In this document: positions 45,985 through 56,350 of the stretch, in pieces
Position numbering within the stretch: position 1 is the first letter of the stretch
How the letters are laid out: every line of letters begins with the position of its first letter
DNA from: Nicotiana tabacum
Lineage: Eukaryota; Streptophyta; Magnoliopsida; Solanales; Solanaceae
Assembly: GCF_000715075.1 (NCBI RefSeq)
Contig: NC_134096.1
Span: 40,435,804 to 40,499,803, forward strand
DNA: 64,000 nucleotides
Direction: 5' to 3'
Program-made: the position numbers and the translations under genes
Notes under the pieces: generated by a model
Told to the model about the DNA's origin: nothing
The model's input: only the letters and a program-made list of their open reading frames with translations
Database searches by the model: none

Positions 45985-46265
45985 AAGCCCAAATTGAGCT
46001 CAGGGTTACGATCGAAGCCCAGATCGAGCTCAGGGTCGAGGGACACAATCAAAGCCCAGATCGAGCTCAGGGTCGAGAGCCACGATCGAAGCCTAAATCG
46101 AGCTCAGAGAGGGCCACGATCGAAGCAACGATCGAGCCCAGAGTCGAGGGCCACGATCGAAGGCATGATCGAGCTTAGGGTCGAGGGCCATGATCGAATC
46201 CATGATCGAGCCCGGGATCGAGAACCAGGACTGAGGACCAGGATCGAGGGCCAAGATCGAGGCAG
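45985..46265 (+). repeat. ~37-bp tandem repeat upstream of the D 5' LTR promoter
   Basis: About eight copies rich in CGATCGA and GAGCTC, ending ~25 bp before the TATA box. Counterpart at 54117-54405. Confidence 0.8.
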
Positions 46266-46288
46266 AACCGAGGATGTCTGGGCAGAAT

Positions 46289-46299
46289 TATAAAAATAG
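46289..46299 (+). promoter_or_regulatory. TATA box of the D 5' LTR
   Basis: TATAAAAATAG, followed by GGGACTTCGTCCC; the right LTR has TATAAAAAC at 54422-54430 in the same context. Confidence 0.65.
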
Positions 46300-48220
46300 G
46301 GACTTCGTCCCATTTGCTATTTTTGACAAATTGGAGCTTGGGGAGAGGCGATTTTGATATATTTTCAAGGAAAACTTGAGGTAAGTCCCTTGTGATCATT
46401 TCTACTCCATAATATTGAATTATCATCGAATAATCCGACTAGATTACATGATTTTGAGGTGTAAATCAGAGATTGGAACTTGGAAAATTTGGAAATAAGA
46501 TTTGTAGATTTGAGGGTCGAGTTGAGGTCGGATTTTGGTGAAATTGATATGGGTAGACTCGTGGTTGAATGGGATTTCAGATTTTGTAACTTTTATCGGG
46601 TTCCGAGACGTGGGCCCCAGAGGCAATTTTGAGCCAATTTCGGGTTTTGGTCTAATTTTGAAGCTTTTCTTGTGGAATTCATTCCATTAGCGTATATTGA
46701 TGGTATTATGCTGATTGTGAATAGATTTGGAGCATTTGGAGGCAGAGTCCATAGGCAAGAGCATTGCGGGGTAGAGATTTGACCGGTTTGAGGTAAGTAA
46801 CGATTGTAAATCTAGTCCTGATGGTATGAAACCCTAGATTTCGTATCATTCTATTATTTTGAAGTGACGCACATACTAGGTGACGGGCGTGTGGGTGTGA
46901 ACTGTTGGGGATTTGTGATTTGGTCCGTCCCGTAGCAACTGTAAAGTTGCATACTTTGTTGAAACCATTTGATACTTATATGTTTTAGAAAGAATTTCTG
47001 TAAATTGTGTTGAATGCCATGTTTGGGCCTTGCGGCAATACTGTTTGGACCCTTAGGGGTTGTTTCTTATCATCCTCTCACTATTTTTGATTGAAAAATC
47101 TATACTCAGTCATGTTTATATTTGTTTACCGCATAACTAAGTTTTATGACTCTATTTCGATGCATATAAATGTTTTGGGCTGAATGCCCTGTTTTACTGA
47201 AATGCCCGAGGGCTTGATTTGTGAGGATGAGTTTGGATCGGGGCTGCCCGCCTGTAGCATACTTTATTATTATCGCACGTGAGTTGTCCGTGCAGATTAT
47301 AGCGCTTGGGCTGAAGGAGCCCCTCCGAAATCTGTACACACCGCCAGTAAGCGCAGGTACCTACTGGGTGCGAGGGCCGAGTGCTGAGTGACTGCGAGGC
47401 AAGAGTGATTGTGAGGTATGCCTGAGTGGCAAGAGTGATTGTAAGGTATGCCTGAGTGGCAAGAGTGATTGTGAGGTATGTCCGAGTAGCATGAGTGACT
47501 GTGAGGTTTGCCCGAGGGGCTGTATATGAATGATGTTTTTGCCCGAGGGGCTTTTTATGATTTCATCATTTTGCTCACCTTTGCATTGAGACTTTGTTTG
47601 AAAAAACTGTTGGAAAAATATCTTTAAATGATTTTTATTGGAACTGGGTTTAAACGAGATGTTTGATTTGAATCTTGATTTTTAAAAGCATGTGGTATTT
47701 TACCGAGATTTCCTGATATGAACGTTATATGCTTTATTTCTCATCACTACTGCTCAGTCTTTATTTATTATTGTTACTTACTGAGTTGGCGTACTCACGT
47801 TACACCCTGCACCTTGTGTGCAGATTCAGGTGTAGCTGGACACGGTAGCGGTTATTGAGTGTTCTGGTTGCAGATTTTTTTGGAGATAGCAAGGTAGCTG
47901 TTTGGCGATCGCAGCCCCTGCTCTTCTCCCTCTTATCTTCCTCTAGTAGTATTTAGCTATTTTCCAGGCTGAGTTAGCCTTGATATTGTTAGACAGATTA
48001 TAGTAGATGCTCATGACTAGTTACACCCCGATGTCGGGATTTTCTTTTTTGCACTTCTATTTTTCTTTGATTTGAACTCTTTAAATGGAGGTTTTATGTT
48101 AAATAACATTGAAATTATCTTTGAAATGAAAATATCATTTTGTTTTGGAAATGAGTCGACTTGCCTAGTTCCACGATAGGCGCCATCATGATAGGGGTTA
48201 GCTTTTGGCTCGTGACAAAT

Positions 48221-48232
48221 TGGTATCAGAGC
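48221..48232 (+). other. Primer-binding site of element D (tRNA-iMet type)
   Basis: TGGTATCAGAGC, three bases after the 5' LTR. Confidence 0.85.
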
Positions 48233-48417
48233 CTAGGTTATATAGGTCTCACGAGTCATGAGCGGGTTTAGTAGAGTCTTTTTGGATCGGTACGGAGACG
48301 TCTGTACTTATCTTCAAGAGGCTACAAAACCTTTAGGAAACTCCACATTCTTGAATTCTTGTCGTGTGAATCTGTTGATTCTAGTAACTAAACATCTGTT
48401 GTTTCATTCTCTCACAG

Positions 48418-49895
48418 ATGGTGAGGACTCGTGCCATGGGTCAGGAGGACCAGCTACAAGTACCACCAGCCAGGGCCCCGAGAGGCCGAGCCCGCGGTAA
48501 AGGCCATGGTAGGGGCAGAGATGCAGCCCGTACAACAGTTGGGGCAGTACCTACAGATCCACCAGTTGTCCCAGATCAGGACCAAGTTCCAGTTGTTGAT
48601 GCACCAGTTCAAGCACCACCTGTGCCTATTATGATTCCAGGCCTTCAGGAGGCCCTAGCTCAGATTCGGATAACGTGTGTTGGCCTTGCTCAGGCGGTCT
48701 CTATTTCGACGGACACAACCACTTCTTAGGCCAGGGGAGGCACTCAGACTCCCGTCGCTCGCACACCCGAGCAGGTTATTCAGGGACTTCAGATACTAGA
48801 GGCACCACCAGCCCATCCGGTTGCTGTTGCTCAAGATTATGTGGTTCCTGCTATGCCTGAGGATGATCAGCGTAGGTTGGAGAGTTTTGGGAGACTTCAG
48901 CCACCACCTTTCAGTTCCACAGTGAGAGAGGATGCTCAGGACTTTTTGGACAGGTGTCAGAGGATACTCCGTACTGCTGGTATTTTGGAGACTTGTGGGG
49001 TCTCATTCACTACCTTTCAGTTTTCTGGGGCTGCACTCAGATGGTGGGAGACTTACGAGAGGCGTAGGCCTGTTAGCGCAACACCCCTTACTTGGTAGCA
49101 GTTCTCCGTGATCTTTTTGGAGAAGTTTGTGCCTCAATCCCGCAGAGAGGAGCTGCATAGACAGTTTGAGCAGCTACGCCAGAGTGATATATCTATGACG
49201 CAGTATAAGATGCGGTTCTCCGAGTTTGACCATCATGCTATTTGGTTGGTTCCCACAGACAGAGAGAGGATCATGAGGTTTATTGATGGCCTCACTTATC
49301 AGCTACAGTTGCTCATGACCATGGAGGGATTTTTGGGTGCTACCTTTGATGAGGTTGTCGACATTGCTTGGCAGATTGAGATTGTTCGCGGTCAGGAGAG
49401 GGTTGAGCGGGAGGCCAAGAGGCCTTGAGGTAAGGGTAGATTCAGCGGTGCTCCTTTTGGGGGTCAGTTCCAGCACGGTAGAGGTCGTCATTTCAGACAG
49501 GCTCAGTCAGCTCATCCATTTCATCGGGGTGCATCATTTGGCCATGGTTCTCACAATTCTCATCAGGTCCACTCATCACTTAGTGCCCTTCCAGTTCAGA
49601 GTTCGTCCCGTGCTCCACCTGTTCAGGGCTCTTCCATGCCATGTTCTTTTACCAGTCATCCCGGTGCTAGGGGTTGCCTTCAGTTTCCGCCTCCAGTACC
49701 AGAAAGTTATTTTGAGTGTGGGGAGCTTGAGCATATGTGGAGGCAGTGTCCTCGTCCTCATGGAGGTCTATCTCAGTAGAGGAGTCAGCCTCCGACTACA
49801 GCACTAGATACCTCACCATCCGCCCAATCAGCTCGGAGTGGAGGTCAGTCAGCTAGGGGTCGCCCTAGAGGGGGAGGCAGATTAGGGGGTGGTTA
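48418..49895 (+). pseudogene. Element D gag (capsid-nucleocapsid), with in-frame stops
   Basis: The start ATG at 48418 follows a ~185-bp leader. One frame can be followed across stops at 48727, 49096, 49426 and 49777. An N-terminal Pro/Arg-rich part (ARAPRGRARGKGHGRGRD) leads to a retrotransposon gag core (DDQRRLESFGRLQPPPFS, then AALRWWETYERRR and QFEQLRQSDISMTQYKMRFS). The nucleocapsid knuckle at 49708-49749 reads Y-F-E-C-G-E-L-E-H-M-W-R-Q-C, with Tyr in place of the first Cys. Gag would form the particle that packages element RNA. The pol frame starts one base over, so an indel near 49890 separates them. Confidence 0.85.
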
Positions 49896-50347
49896 GGCCC
49901 ATATCTATGCTCTCCCTGCAAGACAATGCTATTTCTTCAGATGTTGTGATTACAAGTATTGTCTCAGTTTGCCACAGAGATGCCTCAGTATTATTTGACC
50001 CTGGTTCCACGTATTCATATGTTTCCTCGTATTTCGCCCATTTTCTGGATATGCCCCGTAAGTCCTTAGTTTTATCTGTACATGTATCTACTCTTGTGGG
50101 TGATACTATTATTGTGGACCGCGTATATCGGTCATGTGTGGTGACTATTGGGGGTCTGGAGACCCGAGTAGATCTATTGTTGCTCAGTATGGTTGACTTT
50201 GATGTGATATTGGGTATGGATTGGTTATCTCCATGTCATGCTGTTCTAGATTGTCACGCTAAGACGGTGACGTTGGCTATGTCGGGAATTCCGAGGGTTG
50301 AGTGGAGCGGTTCTATAGATTATGTACCAAGTAGGGTGATTTCATAG
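49889..50347 (+). pseudogene. Element D protease
   Basis: Aspartic protease that would cut the gag-pol polyprotein. Active-site segment VLFDPGSTYSYVS has its Asp at 49997-49999. VDFDVILGMDWLS and the following DCHAKTVTLA segment are typical of the plant Ty3 protease C-terminus. It is open for 152 codons and ends at TAG 50345, where the same frame continues into reverse transcriptase, so a single codon change (expected Gln) truncates it. Confidence 0.85.
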
Positions 50348-51480
50348 TTGAAGGCTCATCGCATGGTTGAGAAGGGTTGCCTATCTTATTTGGCTTTTGT
50401 GAGGGATGTTAGTGCTGAGACTCCTGTCATTTATTCTGTTCCAGTGTTACGTGATTTTCTGGATGTGTTTCCTGCAGACCTACCAGGCATGCTGCCTGAC
50501 AGGGATATTGACTTTGGTATTGATTTGGTATCGGGCACTCAGCCCATTTCTATTCCACCATATCATATGGCACCGGTGGAGTTGAAGGAATTGAAAGAAT
50601 AGCTTCAGGAACTCCTTGATAAGGGGTTTATTCGGCCTAGTGTGTCGCCTTGGGGTGCACCGGTTCTATTTGTGAAAAAGAAGGATGGTTCCATGAGAAT
50701 GTGTATTGATTATAGGCAGTTCAACAAGGTCACAATCAAGAACAAGTATCCTTTTCCTCGAATTGATGATTTATTCGACCAGCTTCAGGGAGCGAGGGTG
50801 TTCTCCAAGATTGATTTAAGGTCCGGTTATCACCAGCTGAAGATTCGAGATTCAGATATTCTTAAGACAGCCTTCAGAACCTGATATGGCCATTTCATTT
50901 TTGGTGATGTCTTTTGGGATGACCAATGCCCCAGTAGCATTCATGCATCTGATGAACAGTGTATTCCAGCCCTATTTGGACTCATTCGTCATTGTATTCA
51001 TTGACGACATCCTGGTGTACTCTCGTAGCCCGGAAGAGCACTCTTAGCATTTGAGGGTTGTATTGCAGAGATTGAGGGAGGAGAAGCTTTATGCAAAGTT
51101 CTCTAAATGTGAGTTTTGGCTCAGTTCAGTAGCATTCTTGGGGCACGTGGTGTCCAGTGAGGGTATTCAGGTGGATCCGAAGAAGATAGAGGAGGTGCAG
51201 AGTTGGCCCAGACCGTCCTCAGCCATGGAGATTAGGAGCTTTCTTGGTTTGGCTGGTTACTACCGTCGCTTTGTGGAGGGATTTTCATCTATTGCATCGC
51301 CCTTGACCAAATTGACCCAAAAGGGTGCTCCATTTAGGTGGTCATATGAATGTGAGGAGAGCTTTCAGAATCTTAAGACTGCTTTGACCACAGCTCCAGT
51401 ATTTGTTTTGCCATCAGCTTCAAGTTCTTACACCGTATATAGTGATGCCTCGAGGATAGGCATTGGTTGTGTTTTGATGT
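50348..51480 (+). pseudogene. Element D reverse transcriptase
   Basis: Copies element RNA to cDNA. Motifs in order: [46 protein letters not shown] with a catalytic Asp, then F-I-D-D at 50997-51008 (the catalytic YxDD-type box), and [15 protein letters not shown] followed by [13 protein letters not shown]. Stops are TAG 50600, TGA 50882 and TAG 51045. Between the TGA and FIDD the frame shifts (expected RYGHYEF-type segment reads [10 protein letters not shown] then changes frame). Element E shows Gln where this copy has TAG 51045. Confidence 0.9.
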
Positions 51481-51860
51481 AGGAGGGTAGGGTGATTGCC
51501 TATGCCTCGCGTCAGTTGAAGACCCATGAGAAGAACTATCCTATCCATGATCTTGAGTTAGCAGCCACTGTTCACGCTTTGAAGATTTGGCATCATTATT
51601 TGTATGGGGTTCATTGTGAGATCTATACTGATCATCGGAGTCTGCAGTATCTGTTAAAGCAAAAGGATCTTAATTTGCATCAGCGGAGATGGTTGGAGCT
51701 TCTTAAGGACTATGATATCACTATCATGTACCATCCGGGGAAGTCCAATGTGGTGTCCGATGCTTTGAGTCGCCGGGCAGAGAGTTTGGGGAGTTTAGCA
51801 TATCTTCCAGCAGCAGAGAGACCTTTAGCATTAGATGTTCAGACCTTGGCAGGCCAGCTT
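51430..51860 (+). pseudogene. Element D RNase H
   Basis: Removes the RNA strand during cDNA synthesis. All four acidic positions can be seen: Asp in [10 protein letters not shown], Glu in [12 protein letters not shown], Asp in [10 protein letters not shown], Asp in [15 protein letters not shown] at 51480 interrupts it where element E has CAG (MLMQD). The rest is open in the same frame and runs on into the integrase zinc-binding domain. Confidence 0.88.
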
Positions 51861-52615
51861 GTCAGATTGGATATTTCGGAGCCTAGTCGGGTATTGGCTT
51901 GTGTGGTCTCCAGGTCTTCCCTTTATGACCGTATCAGGGAGTGTCAGTATGATGACCCTCACTTGCTCATTCTTCAGGACAGGGTTCGGAGAGGTGATGC
52001 TAGGGATGTGACTATTGGTGATGACGGGGTGCTGAGAATGCAGGGCCGGATATGTGTGCCTAATGTAGATGGGCTTCGAGAGCTGATTCTTGAAGAGGCC
52101 CACAGCTCGCGGTATTCCATCCATCTGGATGCCACGAAGATGTACCAGGATTTGAGGCAACACTATTGGTGGAGGCGGATGAAGAAGGATATAGTTGGTT
52201 TTGTGGCTCGGTGTCTAAACTGTCAGCAGATTAAGTATGAGCATCAGAGACCGGGTGGCTTGCTTCAGAAGTTAGAGATCCAGAGTGGAAGTGGGAGCGG
52301 ATCACTATGCACTTTGTAGTTGGGTTCCCACGGACTTCGAGGAAGTTCGATGCTATTTGGGTTATTATGGATCGGCTGACCAAGTCCGTGCACTTCATTC
52401 CATTTGGTACTACTTACTCTTCAGAGTGGTGGGCCGAAATTTACATCCGAGAGATCGTTCGCCTGCATGGTGTCCCAGTTTCCATCATTTCAGATAGGGG
52501 TACTCAGTTCACATCACAGTTTTGGAGGGTCGTACAGCGAGAGTTGGGTACTCAGGTTGAGTTAAGCACAGCTTTTCACCCTCAGACGGACGGGCAGTCC
52601 GAGCGCACTATTTAG
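51861..52615 (+). pseudogene. Element D integrase
   Basis: The zinc-binding H-H-C-C domain is intact ([10 protein letters not shown], then CLNCQQIK near 52215). A one-base loss near 52285 shifts the frame inside the following linker (LEIQSGSG). In the core, the first catalytic Asp is replaced: T-M-H-F-V-V-G instead of the T-M-D-F-V-V-G seen in element E. The second Asp (IISDRGTQFTS) and Glu (HPQTDGQSERTI) remain. TAG at 52616 follows, where E has Gln. This copy could not integrate on its own. Confidence 0.88.
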
Positions 52616-52618
52616 ATA

Positions 52619-53407
52619 TTGGAGGACATGTTGCGTGCTTGTGTCATTGACTTTGGGGGTTCATGGGACCAGTTTCTGCCACTCGCGGAATTTGCATATA
52701 ACAACAGTTATCAGTTGAGTATTCAGATGGCTCCGTACGAGGCTTTGTATGGGAGGAGGTGTAGATCTTCGGTTGGATGGTTTGAGCCAGGTGAGGCTAG
52801 GCTCTTAGGTACAGACTTGGTCCAGGACGCATTAGATAAGGTGAAATTGATTCAGGAGCAGCTTCGCACGGCGCAGTCTAGGCAAAAGAGCTACACGGAT
52901 AGGAAGGTCCATGATGTGTCTTTTATGGTTGGGGAGAAGGTTTTGCTGAAGGTATCACCCATGAAGGGTGTTATGAGGTTTGGAAAGAGGGGCAAGTTGA
53001 GCCCCCAGTTCATTCGGCCTTTTAAGGTGCTTCGGAGGATAGGAGAGGTGGTTTATAAGCTTGCCTTGCCACCCACCTTGTCGAGTCTGCATCCATTGTT
53101 TCATGTTTCCATGCTTCGGAAGTATATTGGTGATCTGTCCCATGTTTTGGATTTCAGCACGGTTCAGTTAGAGGCTGATATGACTTATGATGTGGAGCCG
53201 GTGGCTATTTTGGATCGGCAAGTTCGAAGGTTGAGGTCAAAGGATATAGCTTCAGTGAAGGTGCAATGGAGAGGTTAGCCTGTGGAGGAGGCCACTTGGG
53301 ATACAGAGCAGGAGATGCGGAGCAGATATCCATGCATATTCGAGACTCCGGGTATGTTTCAAGACCCGTTCGAGGACGAACGAATGTTTAATAGGGGGAG
53401 GATGTAA
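52619..53407 (+). pseudogene. Element D integrase C-terminus and chromodomain
   Basis: The region contains PYEALYGRRCRS, the GKLSPQFIRPFKVL segment and SSLHPLFHVSMLRKYI. It ends in the chromodomain (ILDRQVRRLRSKDIASVKVQ, then PVEEATW), which in chromoviruses guides insertion into heterochromatin. TAG at 53276 breaks it where E has CAG. Ignoring that, the frame runs through FEDERMFNRGRM to TAA at 53405-53407, formed by the first bases of the 3' LTR (TGTAA). Confidence 0.88.
53393..53402 (+). other. Polypurine tract of element D
   Basis: AGGGGGAGGA ends directly at the 3' LTR and overlaps the last codons of pol. Confidence 0.85.
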
Positions 53408-56350
53408 TGACCCGGCCGGTCGTTTCGAGAGTTATAACCCTATTTTCCCCATTCCTACTTCTTTTTGTGTTATTCAGCTATATTATGTTATATCGGGTTA
53501 GTTGGTTCGAGTCCGGAAGGAACTCGGAGTGAAATGACACACTTAGTCTCATAATTGAAAATTTTAAGTTAGAAAAGTAGACCGGATATGGACCTATATG
53601 TAAACGACCTCGGATTTGAATTTCGATAATTCCAATAGCTCTCTATGGTGATTTTGGGCTTAGGAGCGTGTCCGGAATATTATTTGGGAGTCCGTAGAGG
53701 AATTAGGCTTGAAATGCTGAAAGTTTTATTTTTGAGAAGTTTGACCGGGGGGTTGACTTTTTGATATCGAGGTCGGAATCTGATTCTGAAAATTGGAATA
53801 CCTCTATTATGTCATTTAGGACTTGTGTGCAAAATTTAAGGTCAATCGGACGTGATTTGATAGGTTCCAGAGTTGTTTGTAGAAATTGAAATTTCAACGT
53901 TCATTAGGCTTAAATTGGGGTGTAATTCATGGTTTTAGCGTTGTTTGAGGTGATTTGAGGATTCGACTAAGTTTGTATGATGTTTTAGGACTTTTTGGTA
54001 TATTTGGTTGAGGTCCCGAGGGCCTCGGGTGAGTTTCGGATGGTTAACGGATCAAAAATTGAACTAGAACAGCTTCTGCAATTTCCTTCTGTTGGAAATT
54101 GCTTCTGCCCAGAAATCGAAGCCCAAATCGAGCTCAGGGTCTAGGGCCATGATCGAAACCCAGATCGAGCTCAGGGTAGAGGGCCACGATTGAAGCCCAG
54201 ATCGAGCTCGGGGTCGAGGGCCACTATCGAAGCCATGATCGAGCCCAGAGTCGAGGGCCACGATCAAAGGCATGATCGAGCTCAGGGTCGAGGGCCACGA
54301 TCAAAGCCATGATTGAGCCCAGGATCGAGAACCAAGACCGAGGACCAGGATCGAGGACCTCGATCGAAGGCCAAGATCGAGGGCCAAGATCGAGGCAGAA
54401 CCGAGGATGTCTGGGCAAAATTATAAAAACAGGGACTTCGTCCCATTTGCCATTTTTGACAAATTAGAGCTTGGGGAGAGGCGATTTTGATATATTTTCA
54501 AGGAAAACTTGATGTAAGTCCCTTGTGATCATTTCTACTCCATAATATTGAATTATTATCGAATAATCCGACTAGATTACATGATTTTGAGGTGTAAATC
54601 AGAGATTGGAACTTGGAAAATTTGAAAATAAGATTTGTAGATTTGAGGGTCGAGTTGAGGTCGGATTTTGGTGAAATTAGTATGGGTAGACTCGTGGTTG
54701 AATGGGCTTTCGGATTTTGTAACTTTTGTCGGGTTTCGAGACATGGGCCCCACAGGCGATTTTTGAGCCTATTTCGGGTTTTGGTCTAATTTTGAAGATT
54801 TTCTTGTGGAATTCATTCCATTAGCGTATATTGATGGTATTATACTGATTGTGAATAGATTTGGAGCATTTGGAGGCAGAATCCAGAGGCAAGAGCATTG
54901 CGGGGTAGAGATTTGACCGGTTTGAGGTAAGTAACGATTGTAAATCTAGTCCTGAGGGTATGAAACCCCGGATTTCGTATCATTCTATTATTTTGAAGTG
55001 ACGCACATACTTGGTGACGGGCATGTGGGAGTGCACTGTTAGAGATTTGTGATTTGGTTCATCCCGTAGCAACTATAAAGTTGCATACTTTGTTGAAACC
55101 ATTTGATACTTATATGTTTTAGAAAGAATTTCTGTAAATTGGGCTGAATGCCATGTTTGGGCCTTGCGCCAATACTTTTTGGACCCTTAGGGGCTATTTC
55201 TTATCATCCTCTCACTGTTTTTGATTGAAAAATCTATACTCAGTCATGTTTATATTTGTTTACCGCATAACTCAGTTTTATGACTCTATTTCGATGCATA
55301 TAAATGTTTTGGGCCGAATGCCCTGTTTTACTGAAATGCCCGAGGGCCTGATTTGTGAGGATGAGTGTGGATCGGGGCTGCCCGCCTGCAGTATACTTTA
55401 TTATTATCGCACGTGAGTTGTCTGTGCCGATTATAGCACTTGGGCTGAAGGAGCCCCTCCAGTGTCTGTACACACCCCCAGTGAGCGCAGGTACCTACTG
55501 AGTGCGAGTGCTGAGTGCTGAGTGACTGGGAGGCAAGAGTGATTGTGAGGTATGCCCGAGTGGCAAGAGTGATTGTGAGGTATGCCCGAGTGGCAAGAGT
55601 GGTTGTGAGGTATGCCCGAGTGGCACGAGTGACAGTGAGGTTTGCCCGAGAGGCTGTATATGAGTGATGTTTTTGCCTGAGGGGCTGTTTATGATTTCAT
55701 CATTTTGCTCACCTTTGCATTGAGACTTTGTTTGAAAAACTGTTGGGAAAATGTCTTTAAATGATTTTTACTGGAACTGGATTTAAACGAGATGTTTGAT
55801 TCAAATCCTGATTTTTAAAAGCATGTGGTATTTTACTGAGATTTCCTAATATGAACGTTATATGCTTTATTTCTCGTCACTACTGCTTAGTCTTTATTTA
55901 TTATTGTTACTTACTGAGTTGGCATACTCACGTTACTTCCTGCACCTTGTGTGCAGATTGAGGTGTAGCTGGACACGGTAGCGATTATTGAGTGTTCTGG
56001 TTGCAGATTTTCTTGGAGATAGCAAGGTAGCTGTTTGGCGATCGCAGCCCCTGCTCTTCTCCCTCTTATCTTCCTCTAGTAGTATTTAGCTATTTTCCAG
56101 GCTGAGTTAGCCTTGATATTGTTAGACAGATTATAGTAGATGCTCATGACTAGAGACACCCCGATGTCGGGCTTTTCTTTTCCGCACTTCTGTTTTTCTT
56201 TGATTTGAACTCTTTAAATGGAGGTTTTATGTTAAATAACCTTGAAATTATCTTTGAAATGAAAATATCATTTTGTTTTGGAAATGAGTCGGCTTGCCTA
56301 GTTCCACGATAGGCGCCATCACAATAGGGGTTAGCTTTTGGGTCGTGACA
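53403..56350 (+). repeat. Element D 3' LTR (2948 bp)
   Basis: It starts TGTAATGACCCGG and ends GGGTCGTGACA. The ~37-bp repeat is at 54117-54405, the TATA box at 54422-54430, and the ~30-bp GCAAGAGTG(A/G)TTGTGAGG repeats at about 55530-55650. Confidence 0.9.

Larger units (their letters stand above)
45269..48217 (+). repeat. Element D 5' LTR (2949 bp)
   Basis: It starts TGTAACGACCCGGCCGGTCG and ends GGCTCGTGACA. A ~37-bp repeat (CGAGCTCAGGGTCGAGGGCC type) at about 45985-46265 ends just upstream of the TATA box. About 47390-47520 repeats a ~30-bp GCAAGAGTGATTGTGAGGTA unit. Confidence 0.9.
45269..56350 (+). mobile_element. Element D: full-length Tekay/Del chromovirus (11.1 kb), decayed
   Basis: Complete Ty3 element: LTR 45269-48217, primer-binding site, gag-pol with a C-terminal chromodomain, polypurine tract, LTR 53403-56350. 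Borders are TG...CA with flanks AGTGT and GGTGT (4 of 5 match). The order protease-reverse transcriptase-RNase H-integrase-chromodomain, long LTRs and a Met primer site indicate Tekay. The LTRs differ at about 8 of the first 210 positions by eye, so it is not a recent insertion. Every part of gag-pol carries stops or shifts. Confidence 0.92.
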
